Source: Persicitalea jodogahamensis
GTDB taxonomy: Bacteria; Bacteroidota; Bacteroidia; Cytophagales; Spirosomataceae
Length of the DNA stretch: 64,000 bases
NCBI RefSeq assembly: GCF_014651615.1
Contig: NZ_BMXF01000001.1
Span: forward strand, 713,632 to 777,631
Reading direction: 5' to 3'
Below the pieces are notes generated by a model, which saw only the letters and a program-made list of their open reading frames with translations, searched no databases and was not told the origin of the DNA. Both the position numbers and the translations under genes were made by a program. Positions 55,262-63,392 of this stretch are shown piece after piece. Each line of letters begins with the position of its first letter. Within the stretch, counting starts at the first letter, position 1.

Positions 55262-56128
55262 ATGAGTAAAATGGAAAAGACAATAATAAAATTTTGCCTC
55301 CTGCTTATGGCAGTGACGGCATTCTCGTGCCAAAATATGGTACGACCTGATTTTGACTATGTTTCGGACGATGATCCAAGCCTGAATGCTCCTTTGCAAC
55401 GACTTTTTGCGTTTGAAGGATCGCCCGTAGATAGTATTCTGGGATTACGGGGAACTGCTACCGGGGTCTCCTACATCGATGGCGTGAGTGGCAAAGCCTA
55501 CAAAGGATCACCCACTGGACAGATTGTGTACAATACGGCTGGCAAACTGGCCACGATGGATAGTTTTACTTTTGCTTTCTGGATGAAACTCGACGAGCGG
55601 AATGGCGGAGCGCAGACTGTATTCGTGCTGCCTCGCACCGATGATTTTTGGGGCAACACTTTTATGCTCATTGATGGAGCGGCCGTAAATGATTCTATGC
55701 TGGTCAAGTTCAATTTTGCAGGTAACTGGATTGAATTTAATGGGAATGGGACCAAAACGAATGGCCTCAACCGCTGGCCCGATGCCTACGGCAAGTGGAA
55801 GCACGTCGCCTTCACGTACGACGCAACTACTTCTACCTTTGCTACTTATCTGGATGGGAATAAACTACCCCTAGATGCTTCCGTTACAGATCGCTTCAAG
55901 CCTAAGAAGAACCCTGACGATCCTAACGAAATCCCTGAACCCTTGGGTGCGCTTAAATTCACAAATGCTTCGAAGTTCATCCTTGGCGGCTTTCAGCAGC
56001 AGGCAGGAATTTATGGTGCCCCAGCCAACTGGATGATACATTATCTGGGCGCACTGGACCAATTCCGGGTTTACACCACAGCGCTGTCGGAGAGTGAAAT
56101 CAAAGACCTTTATAACAAGAAAATGTAA
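55262..56128 (+). CDS. LamG/concanavalin-like lipoprotein in SusE/F position
   Basis: From ATG 55262 (or 55271) the protein starts with a lipoprotein signal ending TAFSC. The body is a single laminin-G/concanavalin-like domain: FTFAFWMKLDERNGGA, KWKHVAFTYDATTSTFATYLDGNKL and ALDQFRVYTTALSESEIKDLYNKKM, where the last block is typical of the fold. Proteins in this position (SusE/F-like) bind surface glycans. It is last in the SusC/SusD operon, a few bases after the SusD stop. Confidence 0.85.
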   Translation: MSKMEKTIIKFCLLLMAVTAFSCQNMVRPDFDYVSDDDPSLNAPLQRLFAFEGSPVDSILGLRGTATGVSYIDGVSGKAYKGSPTGQIVYNTAGKLATMDSFTFAFWMKLDERNGGAQTVFVLPRTDDFWGNTFMLIDGAAVNDSMLVKFNFAGNWIEFNGNGTKTNGLNRWPDAYGKWKHVAFTYDATTSTFATYLDGNKLPLDASVTDRFKPKKNPDDPNEIPEPLGALKFTNASKFILGGFQQQAGIYGAPANWMIHYLGALDQFRVYTTALSESEIKDLYNKKM

Positions 56129-56174
56129 ATATTCGGTAACTAGATAAGCTATCAAATCTAATTGTATAAATTCT

Positions 56175-56210
56175 AAAAAAAGCTACTACTTTCTCATGGT
56201 AGCTTTTTTT
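56175..56210 (+). terminator. Rho-independent terminator of the second SusC/D operon
   Basis: A hairpin with arms AAAAAAAGCTAC and GTAGCTTTTTTT flanks a 12-nt loop. The A- and T-runs at both ends also make it bidirectional. Confidence 0.9.
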
Positions 56211-56305
56211 ATGCAATCAAATCTACTTATGCGACGCCCTTAGCTTACTTTCTACAATAAAGGATAGGTTGGGCAAAGTGGGGCGCAGAGTGAACTCAAC
56301 GCCGC

Positions 56306-56746
56306 TTAGCTTATTGGATTAATATTACTTTTTGATAAAGTCAACTCTTTCTCTAACCTTGAATTTTCCATTGTTAAATCCCTGTTCTCATTCTCAAGAT
56401 AGCGGCAGTACCAACGTTGGCTTTCTATCATCTTCAAATACACGTTTCGAGCATTCTCATCTAATAATGTAATTGGTTTTTCATCGTCAATAGAACTAGG
56501 CTCTATAATTGTAATTCGCCACTCAGGATCAATCAACCCTAGCACGTTAATCTGTAATATCTTTGCCAGAGGGACTAAATATGGTAGTTTGGGATACGAA
56601 ACGTCGTTTTCCCAACCAGCGTAAGTGGTTTCAGGGACTCCTATTTCGTCGCTAACTTCTCTTCTGGATAGGTTCTTTGCGATTCTAGCTTTCATAAGCT
56701 TGGTGCCTACCTGTAAAGCTGTCGTAGCTTTGTCTTTATTTTTCAT
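56306..56746 (-). CDS. XRE-family helix-turn-helix regulator with coiled-coil tail
   Basis: From ATG 56746 (146 residues), an HTH_XRE domain at about 16-75 (KARIAKNLSRREVSDEIGV, PETTYAGWENDVSYP) precedes a C-terminal helical, charged tail (ENENRDLTMENSRLEKELTLSK) likely to form a coiled coil. It probably binds DNA as a dimer. No toxin or phage gene is adjacent. It opens the AT-richer patch and is divergent from the SGNH-like gene. Confidence 0.8.
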   Translation of the reverse strand: MKNKDKATTALQVGTKLMKARIAKNLSRREVSDEIGVPETTYAGWENDVSYPKLPYLVPLAKILQINVLGLIDPEWRITIIEPSSIDDEKPITLLDENARNVYLKMIESQRWYCRYLENENRDLTMENSRLEKELTLSKSNINPIS

Positions 56747-56873
56747 ATTATCGCTTCTGTGGCTGAAGGGAAAGCAATAATACAAAGTAATAAAGTTATA
56801 TCAAATTATTCAACAAGTAGACTTTTCCATTGCGAATACCCTATTTTTCGTAGATTTTATGCGAAAAGTCGTA

Positions 56874-56903
56874 TTGTTGGTTAGCGTATACCTCCTAAAT
56901 TTG
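56874..56903 (+). promoter_or_regulatory. Promoter for the SGNH-like gene
   Basis: TTG (56874-56876), 19 nt, then TAAATTTG (56896-56903) fits TTG-N19-TAnnTTTG. Transcription would begin near 56910, about 155 nt before the ATG. Confidence 0.55.
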
Positions 56904-57067
56904 TCATAGTTAATATTAGATAGGGGATATTTAGAAGCGTAAAGTGAATAAATTTTAGTAGCGTAGGTGCTATCTAGTCATGAATGAATTATCAAAACCC
57001 ATAATATAGGAAATTTGGCTTTTCAGTTGCTCATTTAATTCACAAAATATCTAAACTGTCATAAATC

Positions 57068-58459
57068 ATGAAAACGTCTTTTTATCTTCTCATTTTTTCA
57101 CTCCTAGTCGAAACTGTAGGATGCGCGCAAGATTTGCCCTCAGATACTCCCACTGAATCCTTTCCATCTCGTCTATTGCCCAGCCTTCATCCAATAGGTA
57201 ATAATCAGGAATTGGTGACATCCTCTATTACTTACAACTCGTCCTTGGAACCTAATAATTGGTTCAACACAAATATGGGAAAAGCTGAATTGGGACAAAT
57301 TTCAACAGAAAGTAACCCTATAAGCATGGTCGCTTTCGGTGGTGGCCTTACTGCTGGGGTAATGAATGGGGGGCTTTACAGGGAAGGACAGCAGTTTGCT
57401 TACCCCAATCTAGTTGCGCATCAAATGGGGATTTCTGATTTTCAAAGTCCTCTTTTTTCAGAAGAAGAGGCTAACGGTACTGGATTCTTAGTATTAAATA
57501 GCTCGAAAGGCACCCCTCCTTCTTGGAGGAAAGTGGAAAATAATCTTGCTAAAGAAGAGCTTGGAAATCCACCTTCAATAAGCCCATTCAATAGCTTGGT
57601 TCACAATTATGGTGTACCAGAAGGCTTGGTCGATGCTCTGTTCGTAAAGCTTGGTGTGAATAACACTCTCAAGTTTCAACCTTATTTATGGCGAATAATT
57701 CCAAAAGAGGTTAACAGGGAGCAGTCTATGCTTGAATTTGCTAAAGATAAGACTCCCTATAATTTTGTCTTATATGAAGATTATTTTGATGGATTCATCC
57801 GTGGTATACTTAATACACCCGGTATCAACTTATATTCTTTCTATGGCCCAGCTTCTTTAAACACTGGTCCATCAATCGCTAACGACCGGATACTTGGGGA
57901 AATTTTCTATAAAGGAAGCAAAGGAGTCTTATTTACGATTCCCCGCTATCAAGATTTAGCTATGATGAGATGGTTTCCAGTAAACAGCGATAATCAAGCA
58001 GTAAAAGATGCGCTCAAAGCCTACAAACCTCAATTTGTTGACGACAAAACAAAGCCCGTTTATTTACTTCCTACTTCTAATGTGGTAAAATTGTTTCAAG
58101 GCCAATCTATTTCATTAACGGATGGTGATATAATTACAGCTTTTGAGGAATCTCTGAGCGACCCTGAATGGGAGGGAGGACATAACTCACAGATTAGGGC
58201 GCAGGCGAAAAAGCATGGATTTGCATTAGTAGATCTTTCATTGATATATCATAAGATAAACCAGGGAAATTTTTTAACTGATGATGGAGTGAAAATAGAT
58301 GGATCCATATACGGAAATTTTTTCTCTTCTGACGGTATATATCCAGGCCCAATCGGTCATGCGGTAATTGCGAATGAAGTGATAAAGGCTATCAACAAGG
58401 CATATAGCTCGAAAATACCACTTATAAATATAACTCAGTTTGCTGAAACTATAAAATGA
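57068..58459 (+). CDS. SGNH/GDSL-like exported protein with altered catalytic residues
   Basis: The 463-residue protein has a signal peptide (lipobox-like TVGC, Cys19) and the SGNH/GDSL fold: SMVAFGGGLTAGVMNGGLYREGQ near 86-108 and SSDGIYPGPIGHAVIANEVIKAIN at the end. In active family members the first motif has a Ser (GDSL or GNSLTAG), and the last has DxxH. Here the serine is Gly and the His is Tyr, so two catalytic residues are gone. It may bind rather than cut. The gene's base composition is AT-richer than its neighbours to the left. Its own promoter precedes it; the sialate-esterase-like gene follows by 93 nt. Confidence 0.75.
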   Translation: MKTSFYLLIFSLLVETVGCAQDLPSDTPTESFPSRLLPSLHPIGNNQELVTSSITYNSSLEPNNWFNTNMGKAELGQISTESNPISMVAFGGGLTAGVMNGGLYREGQQFAYPNLVAHQMGISDFQSPLFSEEEANGTGFLVLNSSKGTPPSWRKVENNLAKEELGNPPSISPFNSLVHNYGVPEGLVDALFVKLGVNNTLKFQPYLWRIIPKEVNREQSMLEFAKDKTPYNFVLYEDYFDGFIRGILNTPGINLYSFYGPASLNTGPSIANDRILGEIFYKGSKGVLFTIPRYQDLAMMRWFPVNSDNQAVKDALKAYKPQFVDDKTKPVYLLPTSNVVKLFQGQSISLTDGDIITAFEESLSDPEWEGGHNSQIRAQAKKHGFALVDLSLIYHKINQGNFLTDDGVKIDGSIYGNFFSSDGIYPGPIGHAVIANEVIKAINKAYSSKIPLINITQFAETIK

Positions 58460-58552
58460 AACTATAAATAGCTCATTCTCGAAATTTGAAGTTTTTTGAC
58501 TCAAAACTTATAGTTGTCTCCGTTATAATTCAAATACCTAAACTGTATCCTC

Positions 58553-60373
58553 ATGAAAAAGATTATAACTGTTTGTTTATTAATAGGACTCTGTTGTTCC
58601 TTTAACGTGGCTGCGCAGTCTGTGCTTTTGACTTACCCCATCAATTATTCCGTACTACAGCGTAATAATAGTAATCAGGCAGTTGTTTTGATTGCAGGAC
58701 AAGTTTTGTCATCTGGTAGCCTTAGCAGCTACGGATGGTGCTATCGCATCAAAACACTTAACTCGAGCGGAGGTGTCACTAGTACAAGTTCACCTACTTT
58801 TTTTAGTTATCAGAGCACTGGCCTTTTTTACGAGCCTATAACGTTGGCTGCTGGCTGGTATATGGTTGATATATGTGTGTATAGTGGTGGAAGTGAAACC
58901 CTCCTAGCTAGTCGGAAAGTAGGCGTGGGGGATGTATATATTGCTGCTGGACAATCAAATGCACAAGGAGTGAGTGCTGGACTTCCATCCGTATCAGGTT
59001 TCCCAGAGTGGATAGTCGGACTTAATTATGATGGGAACTGTACGGATTTACCACCTAGCTTAGAGAGCGGTTCTAGTTTTACGAGTTTTTATTCGTTATC
59101 TGATCCATCTAAACAGAATCATCGCATTGGGCCTACTGGAAACAATGTCTGGGATTATGCTTATTTGGGAAAAAGACTTTCTGATCAAAACTCAGGAATG
59201 CCAATAGCTTTCTTTAACGCAGCATCAGGCGGAAGTACAGTGACAACATGGTATCAAGGTGCCCAACATATTAGTGCTCCGAATGGGTATCCACCAAGTA
59301 ACGGAGGTCAGTTTTGCGATATTGGTGTCTATCCTGGTCCATCCTTTATTGGGCAACCATATACTCCTCTAAAAACATCGCTTAATTATCATGCTTCTAG
59401 ATTTGGAGTACGAGCTATTTTATGGCATCAGGGAGAAGCTGATGCAGATGCTAACTTAGCTGCTTCATATAGAGTTTCAAGCTCATCTGAGTATACAAAC
59501 AAGTTGAATTATGTTATTGACAAGTCACGTACTGATTTTGGCAATTCTAACCTAAGTTGGTACATCTCAAAAGTCTCAATTGTAAATAGCCAGAACCCCG
59601 TTGCTTTAATCCGTACTGGGCAAGCTAATGTCGTATCAACCTCTTCTAATAAATTACAAGGTCCAGATACTGATTATTTGACGACAGAAGCTGCAGGTAT
59701 TTTGACAATCAATAAAAGAAATCCTTCGGATGGCACACATTTTGACAATAACTATAATGCTGGCTTGCAATTCTTGGGTGACAAGTGGTACGACGCTATT
59801 TCCTCTAACGGAGGTAATCGAATCTCGGCTGTAACTGTACCAGTCCTAACTGTAACTAAATCTGGATCCAACAGAATTCTGACTGTCCCAAGTGGATATT
59901 CTGAATACAGATGGGGTACCGATATATATAGTACTACTAGTACTGGAACTTCTAACACTTATACAATTTCTCAGGCTAGTCCTATCTATCGATGTTTTGT
60001 GAAGAATAGTTCAGGAAACTGGCAGGTAACGCAAGGATATATGCCTTATTGCTCTTCTTGCCGTACCAGTGCTGAAGAAGAACTTTTATTTTCTGATAAT
60101 GAGGAGTATAAAGAATCGGCTTTGAAAGTATACCCTTCGCCTTTTTCAAGAGAGTTTAATGTTGAATTCAATGTTCCTACTAAGAGTGACGTACGTTTAG
60201 ATATTGTAGATGAAAAAGGCGTAGTAATGAAGGTTATTACCGATAATATTCACGCGACAGGAAATTGGAAATATCCAATTTCTGGTGCAAACTTTACTGC
60301 AAATTCAATTTATTTTTGTCGACTGAAAGTTGGAGATATATATACTATTAAAAAAATCATTAAGGTTGAGTAA
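58553..60373 (+). CDS. Sialate O-acetylesterase-like exported protein with T9SS sorting tail
   Basis: The 606-residue protein has a signal peptide (to about 22, VAAQS), then a SASA/SGNH esterase domain. Its catalytic Ser135 is in AAGQSNAQG, a middle WHQGEADAD block is present, and the Asp-His pair is in DGTHFDN. The last about 85 residues form a type A T9SS sorting domain (VYPSPFSREFNVEFN, ending TIKKIIKVE), so it is probably exported across the outer membrane. It removes acetyl groups from sugars in family members. It is AT-rich, and pairs with the catalytically altered SGNH protein upstream. Confidence 0.85.
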   Translation: MKKIITVCLLIGLCCSFNVAAQSVLLTYPINYSVLQRNNSNQAVVLIAGQVLSSGSLSSYGWCYRIKTLNSSGGVTSTSSPTFFSYQSTGLFYEPITLAAGWYMVDICVYSGGSETLLASRKVGVGDVYIAAGQSNAQGVSAGLPSVSGFPEWIVGLNYDGNCTDLPPSLESGSSFTSFYSLSDPSKQNHRIGPTGNNVWDYAYLGKRLSDQNSGMPIAFFNAASGGSTVTTWYQGAQHISAPNGYPPSNGGQFCDIGVYPGPSFIGQPYTPLKTSLNYHASRFGVRAILWHQGEADADANLAASYRVSSSSEYTNKLNYVIDKSRTDFGNSNLSWYISKVSIVNSQNPVALIRTGQANVVSTSSNKLQGPDTDYLTTEAAGILTINKRNPSDGTHFDNNYNAGLQFLGDKWYDAISSNGGNRISAVTVPVLTVTKSGSNRILTVPSGYSEYRWGTDIYSTTSTGTSNTYTISQASPIYRCFVKNSSGNWQVTQGYMPYCSSCRTSAEEELLFSDNEEYKESALKVYPSPFSREFNVEFNVPTKSDVRLDIVDEKGVVMKVITDNIHATGNWKYPISGANFTANSIYFCRLKVGDIYTIKKIIKVE

Positions 60374-60450
60374 ATTCTTCCAAGGTTTTTTTCGAAAGCA
60401 ATATCAAATATATATTACAAGAAAACGTAAAGGATTTCAAAGACCTTCTT

Positions 60451-60488
60451 AAAAAAATTGCGCGGCTACTGGCCGCGCAGTTTTTTTT
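60451..60488. terminator. Bidirectional terminator overlapping the hemerythrin stop codon
   Basis: Arms TTGCGCGGC and GCCGCGCAG form a strong hairpin flanked by A and T runs. The stop codon of the hemerythrin gene (TAG, minus strand, 60466-60468) lies in its loop, so the hairpin begins inside the coding sequence. It also serves the T9SS protein gene on the other strand. Confidence 0.85.
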
Positions 60489-61152
60489 CCAGCTCTTCTG
60501 CCATAGGTACCAGTACGTGGTCCTCAATGATGGCGTGCTTGCGAAGTTCAAGCTCAAAGAGCTCAACCTGATTGAGGAAAACGCGGTAGGGCAACGGCGT
60601 AGTTTCGTACTCAGAGTACCGCTTGATGATGATGCTGACCTCCTTTAACTCGTCCTCAATGGAATCGTGATGGTCAGTAAACTGGGCGATGGAAGCCGTT
60701 GCGAGCAGTTCGGCTATTTCTTCTTTGGGCATATCGCCCTGCACAGCCTTCACGAGTCGTTTGATATAAGGAAAAAACTCCCGCTCCTCCATCTTTACGT
60801 GTTCAATCAGGTCGTTTTTGTAGTCATTGAAGAAGAAGCAGAGTTCAGCCAGCAATTCGTGGGTTTTGCCGTAACGGCTAAAAATATGCAGCAGCGACTG
60901 CTCAATTTCGGGTAGTTTCTTGGTGAGGTAGTAGCGGTGCGTTGCCTGCAGATAGGTTAGGATCTCGCCGATAGAAAACTTTCTGATTTTCTGGTAAGGA
61001 AAGTCGCGGTCATCATCGTACAGGTCGAAGATTAATTCCAGTAGTTCGTTATCCAGAGCTACCGGGTTGGCCTCGGCGGTATCCAGCCGCTCAGTTACCG
61101 ATTGGTGCAGCAGGCTGCCGTTAATCAATTCATCGTGGGCGTTGGGTTTCAT
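60466..61152 (-). CDS. Hemerythrin-domain protein
   Basis: The 228-residue cytoplasmic protein has diiron-ligand motifs of hemerythrins in order: ATHRYYLTKKLPEIE, EHVKMEEREFFPYIK, TDHHDSIEDELKEV and RKHAIIEDHVLVP. It resembles RIC/YtfE iron-sulfur repair proteins but lacks the N-terminal ScdA_N part. It could sense or store oxygen or NO. The other genes to its right (YceI, DUF5777, Rieske) lie on the same strand, but the 119-nt gap makes co-transcription uncertain. Confidence 0.85.
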   Translation of the reverse strand: MKPNAHDELINGSLLHQSVTERLDTAEANPVALDNELLELIFDLYDDDRDFPYQKIRKFSIGEILTYLQATHRYYLTKKLPEIEQSLLHIFSRYGKTHELLAELCFFFNDYKNDLIEHVKMEEREFFPYIKRLVKAVQGDMPKEEIAELLATASIAQFTDHHDSIEDELKEVSIIIKRYSEYETTPLPYRVFLNQVELFELELRKHAIIEDHVLVPMAEELEKKLRGQ

Positions 61153-61271
61153 GGCGGCGGCTTATCTCTAAAAAAATTGGCCCTAAAATTAACGCCAAAG
61201 GAGGAAGAATGAAAGGGGATGAGTGGGATACTGCAAATTTCCTCTCCCAATCGTCTTCATTCTTTTCCGGT

Positions 61272-61835
61272 CTACCTTGCGTAAGGAGCCAATTCATAAT
61301 TCGCTTTCACCTCTATGATCTGCGCAATTTTTACAAAAACAATCTTGGGCACCTCGATCTTGTGGTCCACCAAGGCAACGTCAAAAGTTGAATCGATGCT
61401 TATTTTATCCCCCTGTACGGTCAAAGTACCTTGTAGTGAGCGGGATTGACTCACCCCGTGTACTGTAAAAGTACCCGATGCGGATAGTTGGTAGGTGCCG
61501 TTTTTCGAAAAATCCACGGGTTGATCCAGCTTACCCTTAAAAGTAGCCTTGGGGTACTTTGCCGATTCCATATAGTTTTCGTTGAAATGTTCCTCCATGA
61601 GCTCATTCGGAAAGTCAAAGTCGCGCATATTCATCAGTACGGCCATTTCGCCGGTTGTAACGTCTAGCAACACCTGAGTCTTTTTATTGACAGCATTGAT
61701 GTCTTCAGCGGGAGTACTCGAATGAAAGGAAGTTTGACCGGATGTGGTGGCGTAACGTTTGGTCTGCGCTAGGGTTTTTTCTGAAAGAAAAGAAAGTCCG
61801 CAAACCAGGCAAAATGCACTAAGTAGTATCTTCAT
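61272..61835 (-). CDS. YceI-family periplasmic protein
   Basis: The 187-residue protein has a signal peptide (ending KTLAQT) and the YceI lipocalin-like barrel: TTGEMAVLMNMRDFDF, MESAKYPKATFKG and FTVHGVSQSRSL. YceI proteins bind long-chain isoprenoid or fatty-acid-like molecules. It lies in the leftward group with DUF5777 and Rieske genes and has about 113 nt between it and the DUF5777 gene. Confidence 0.88.
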   Translation of the reverse strand: MKILLSAFCLVCGLSFLSEKTLAQTKRYATTSGQTSFHSSTPAEDINAVNKKTQVLLDVTTGEMAVLMNMRDFDFPNELMEEHFNENYMESAKYPKATFKGKLDQPVDFSKNGTYQLSASGTFTVHGVSQSRSLQGTLTVQGDKISIDSTFDVALVDHKIEVPKIVFVKIAQIIEVKANYELAPYAR

Positions 61836-61948
61836 AACCGTAAAATTTCAAAAGTGGCAAGCCGCTCGTGTCCAATCCTCATCGAAATCGTCGTCCTGCA
61901 ATTAATGGCGGACGGCAATTCTGTTGAGGTTAGCCTTTAAGCAGGTCA

Positions 61949-62842
61949 TCAGTTGACGACAGGGTTTTTCTTTTTGTTGAAACTGAAAGTCCGGGAGATA
62001 TTGAATCCATAATGCACATCGCCCTGATCCCAAGCACCTGTTGTTTCGCCGATAAACTGCTTTTCGATCATTCCCAGCGAATTGGTGAAATGCAGTTGAA
62101 AAACGTGACCACCTGTTTCAATATCCACACCTACTGCCAGAGAATTATGGTAAGGCAAGTCGTCCTTTTGCTCCCGGAAAGCGTAGAAGTATTCTGCGTT
62201 AATTGACACGCGTCGGCTTACCTTCAATCGTCCGCCTATGCCAAATGCTAATAGTAAACGCTGATCCTCATCGAGTTCTGGTTTGTTGCGGTAGAGATAA
62301 GTCGGGGAAAGTTGTAACGAAAGACTTTCGTTAACCTTCCGCGCTATGAGCACTTGTCCGGTATAAGTCAGCTTGTCCTGAAAACTGAACGTTTCGCCGG
62401 GAACGAACGACTTCTGAGTGCGAATGACCGTACTGCCAAAAAGCGTTACGGATACCGGAATCCGCCCGGGGGTCTGGTGCAGAAGTCGGTACTTTGCAAA
62501 AAAATCGTATGCTTTCTGCTCTCCGCTACGGCCTACACCGATCATCAGGTCATCAGTCAGGCCATACTCAAATCCCATCCGCATCACGGCCTGATCCAGC
62601 CCGAAAAGCTCGTAGGCTCCTGAGTTGAGCCGCCCGAAGCGATGCGAAATGCGGAAGTCGAGGTGGTTACGCTTGACCGTCTCGACCGATTGGCCGTTAA
62701 TGATCCGCGTAGACTTGAAAGTCGCGACTACCGGAACGGGTAGAATATCGGTCTGAGCTTCCAGCTGGCCTAACAAATCATCCTGCGCTGCTACAAACAT
62801 TGGGGCGATAATGATCCCTAAAACTAACCAAAATTGTTTCAT
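61949..62842 (-). CDS. DUF5777-family outer-membrane beta-barrel protein
   Basis: The 297-residue protein has a signal peptide (MKQFWLVLGIIIAPMFVAAQ) and a beta-barrel with the conserved LDFRISHRFGRLNSG start and repeating alternate strands. The family is of unknown function and is often found beside YceI and redox genes in Bacteroidetes. Here it follows the Rieske gene by 9 nt, so they share a transcript. Confidence 0.85.
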   Translation of the reverse strand: MKQFWLVLGIIIAPMFVAAQDDLLGQLEAQTDILPVPVVATFKSTRIINGQSVETVKRNHLDFRISHRFGRLNSGAYELFGLDQAVMRMGFEYGLTDDLMIGVGRSGEQKAYDFFAKYRLLHQTPGRIPVSVTLFGSTVIRTQKSFVPGETFSFQDKLTYTGQVLIARKVNESLSLQLSPTYLYRNKPELDEDQRLLLAFGIGGRLKVSRRVSINAEYFYAFREQKDDLPYHNSLAVGVDIETGGHVFQLHFTNSLGMIEKQFIGETTGAWDQGDVHYGFNISRTFSFNKKKNPVVN

Positions 62843-62851
62843 ATAGCTTTA

Positions 62852-63352
62852 TTATGCTTTCACGTTCAGTGAGTTACCGTCTGCGCTGAGCGTTGTCTTA
62901 AAGACGGTGAGGGGCGAAGTCGCCGGGCCTTTCTGAACGGTGCCGTCCAGTTTAAATTCTGAACCGTGATTGGGGCACAGGATGTCGGTACTTGCGGATC
63001 GATAGTTGACAGTGGTTCCCTGATGAGTGCAGGCTTTTGATAAGGCCACGTAATTTTTATTTGCCGTAGCAATCACGATCGTATCACCAATGATGGAAAA
63101 TTCTCCGGTCGTCTTGAGTTTCTTAAAGTCGTCTGAGGTTAGGTCAACATTGAAATTGATGCCACCACCCGTTGTTGTTCCCGTCACGGCTGCAGAGCCA
63201 CCGGGAGGCGTCGGAGTTGGATCATCGTCTTTAGTGCTACACGAGCTAAGTGTGGTACCCATGCAGTAAAAAGCCATCAGGGCTGAGGTACTCAATCCCA
63301 TGCTTCTCAAAAATGCTCCTCTGCTTACTGTGTTTTGCTCTTTCGTCTCCAT
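62852..63352 (-). CDS. Rieske 2Fe-2S domain lipoprotein-like protein
   Basis: The 166-residue protein has a hydrophobic N-terminal segment (lipobox-like SSC, Cys38) after an RG-containing start, then a Rieske fold with cluster ligands Cys108/His110 (ACTHQGT) and Cys126/His129 (CPNHGSEF). The two disulfide cysteines of high-potential Rieske proteins (third positions of the boxes) are replaced by Thr and Asn, so a low-potential, ferredoxin-like cluster is expected. It probably carries electrons to a periplasmic partner. It is upstream of DUF5777 by 9 nt. Confidence 0.88.
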   Translation of the reverse strand: METKEQNTVSRGAFLRSMGLSTSALMAFYCMGTTLSSCSTKDDDPTPTPPGGSAAVTGTTTGGGINFNVDLTSDDFKKLKTTGEFSIIGDTIVIATANKNYVALSKACTHQGTTVNYRSASTDILCPNHGSEFKLDGTVQKGPATSPLTVFKTTLSADGNSLNVKA

Positions 63353-63392
63353 CGTTTTATTGTTTTTTGTGATAGGTTGTGGTTAAGACATT

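Noticed and set aside
50612..56128. A complete polysaccharide utilisation locus
   Set aside because: SusC, SusD and a LamG lipoprotein are present but no glycoside hydrolase or polysaccharide lyase lies in the window; ligand type stays open.
56306..56746. Antitoxin of a toxin-antitoxin pair
   Set aside because: The XRE protein has no small partner gene on either side, and its coiled-coil tail fits a stand-alone regulator.
56306..60373. Prophage or integrative element in the AT-rich patch
   Set aside because: No integrase, tRNA, direct repeats or phage structural genes; only regulator, SGNH-like and esterase genes.
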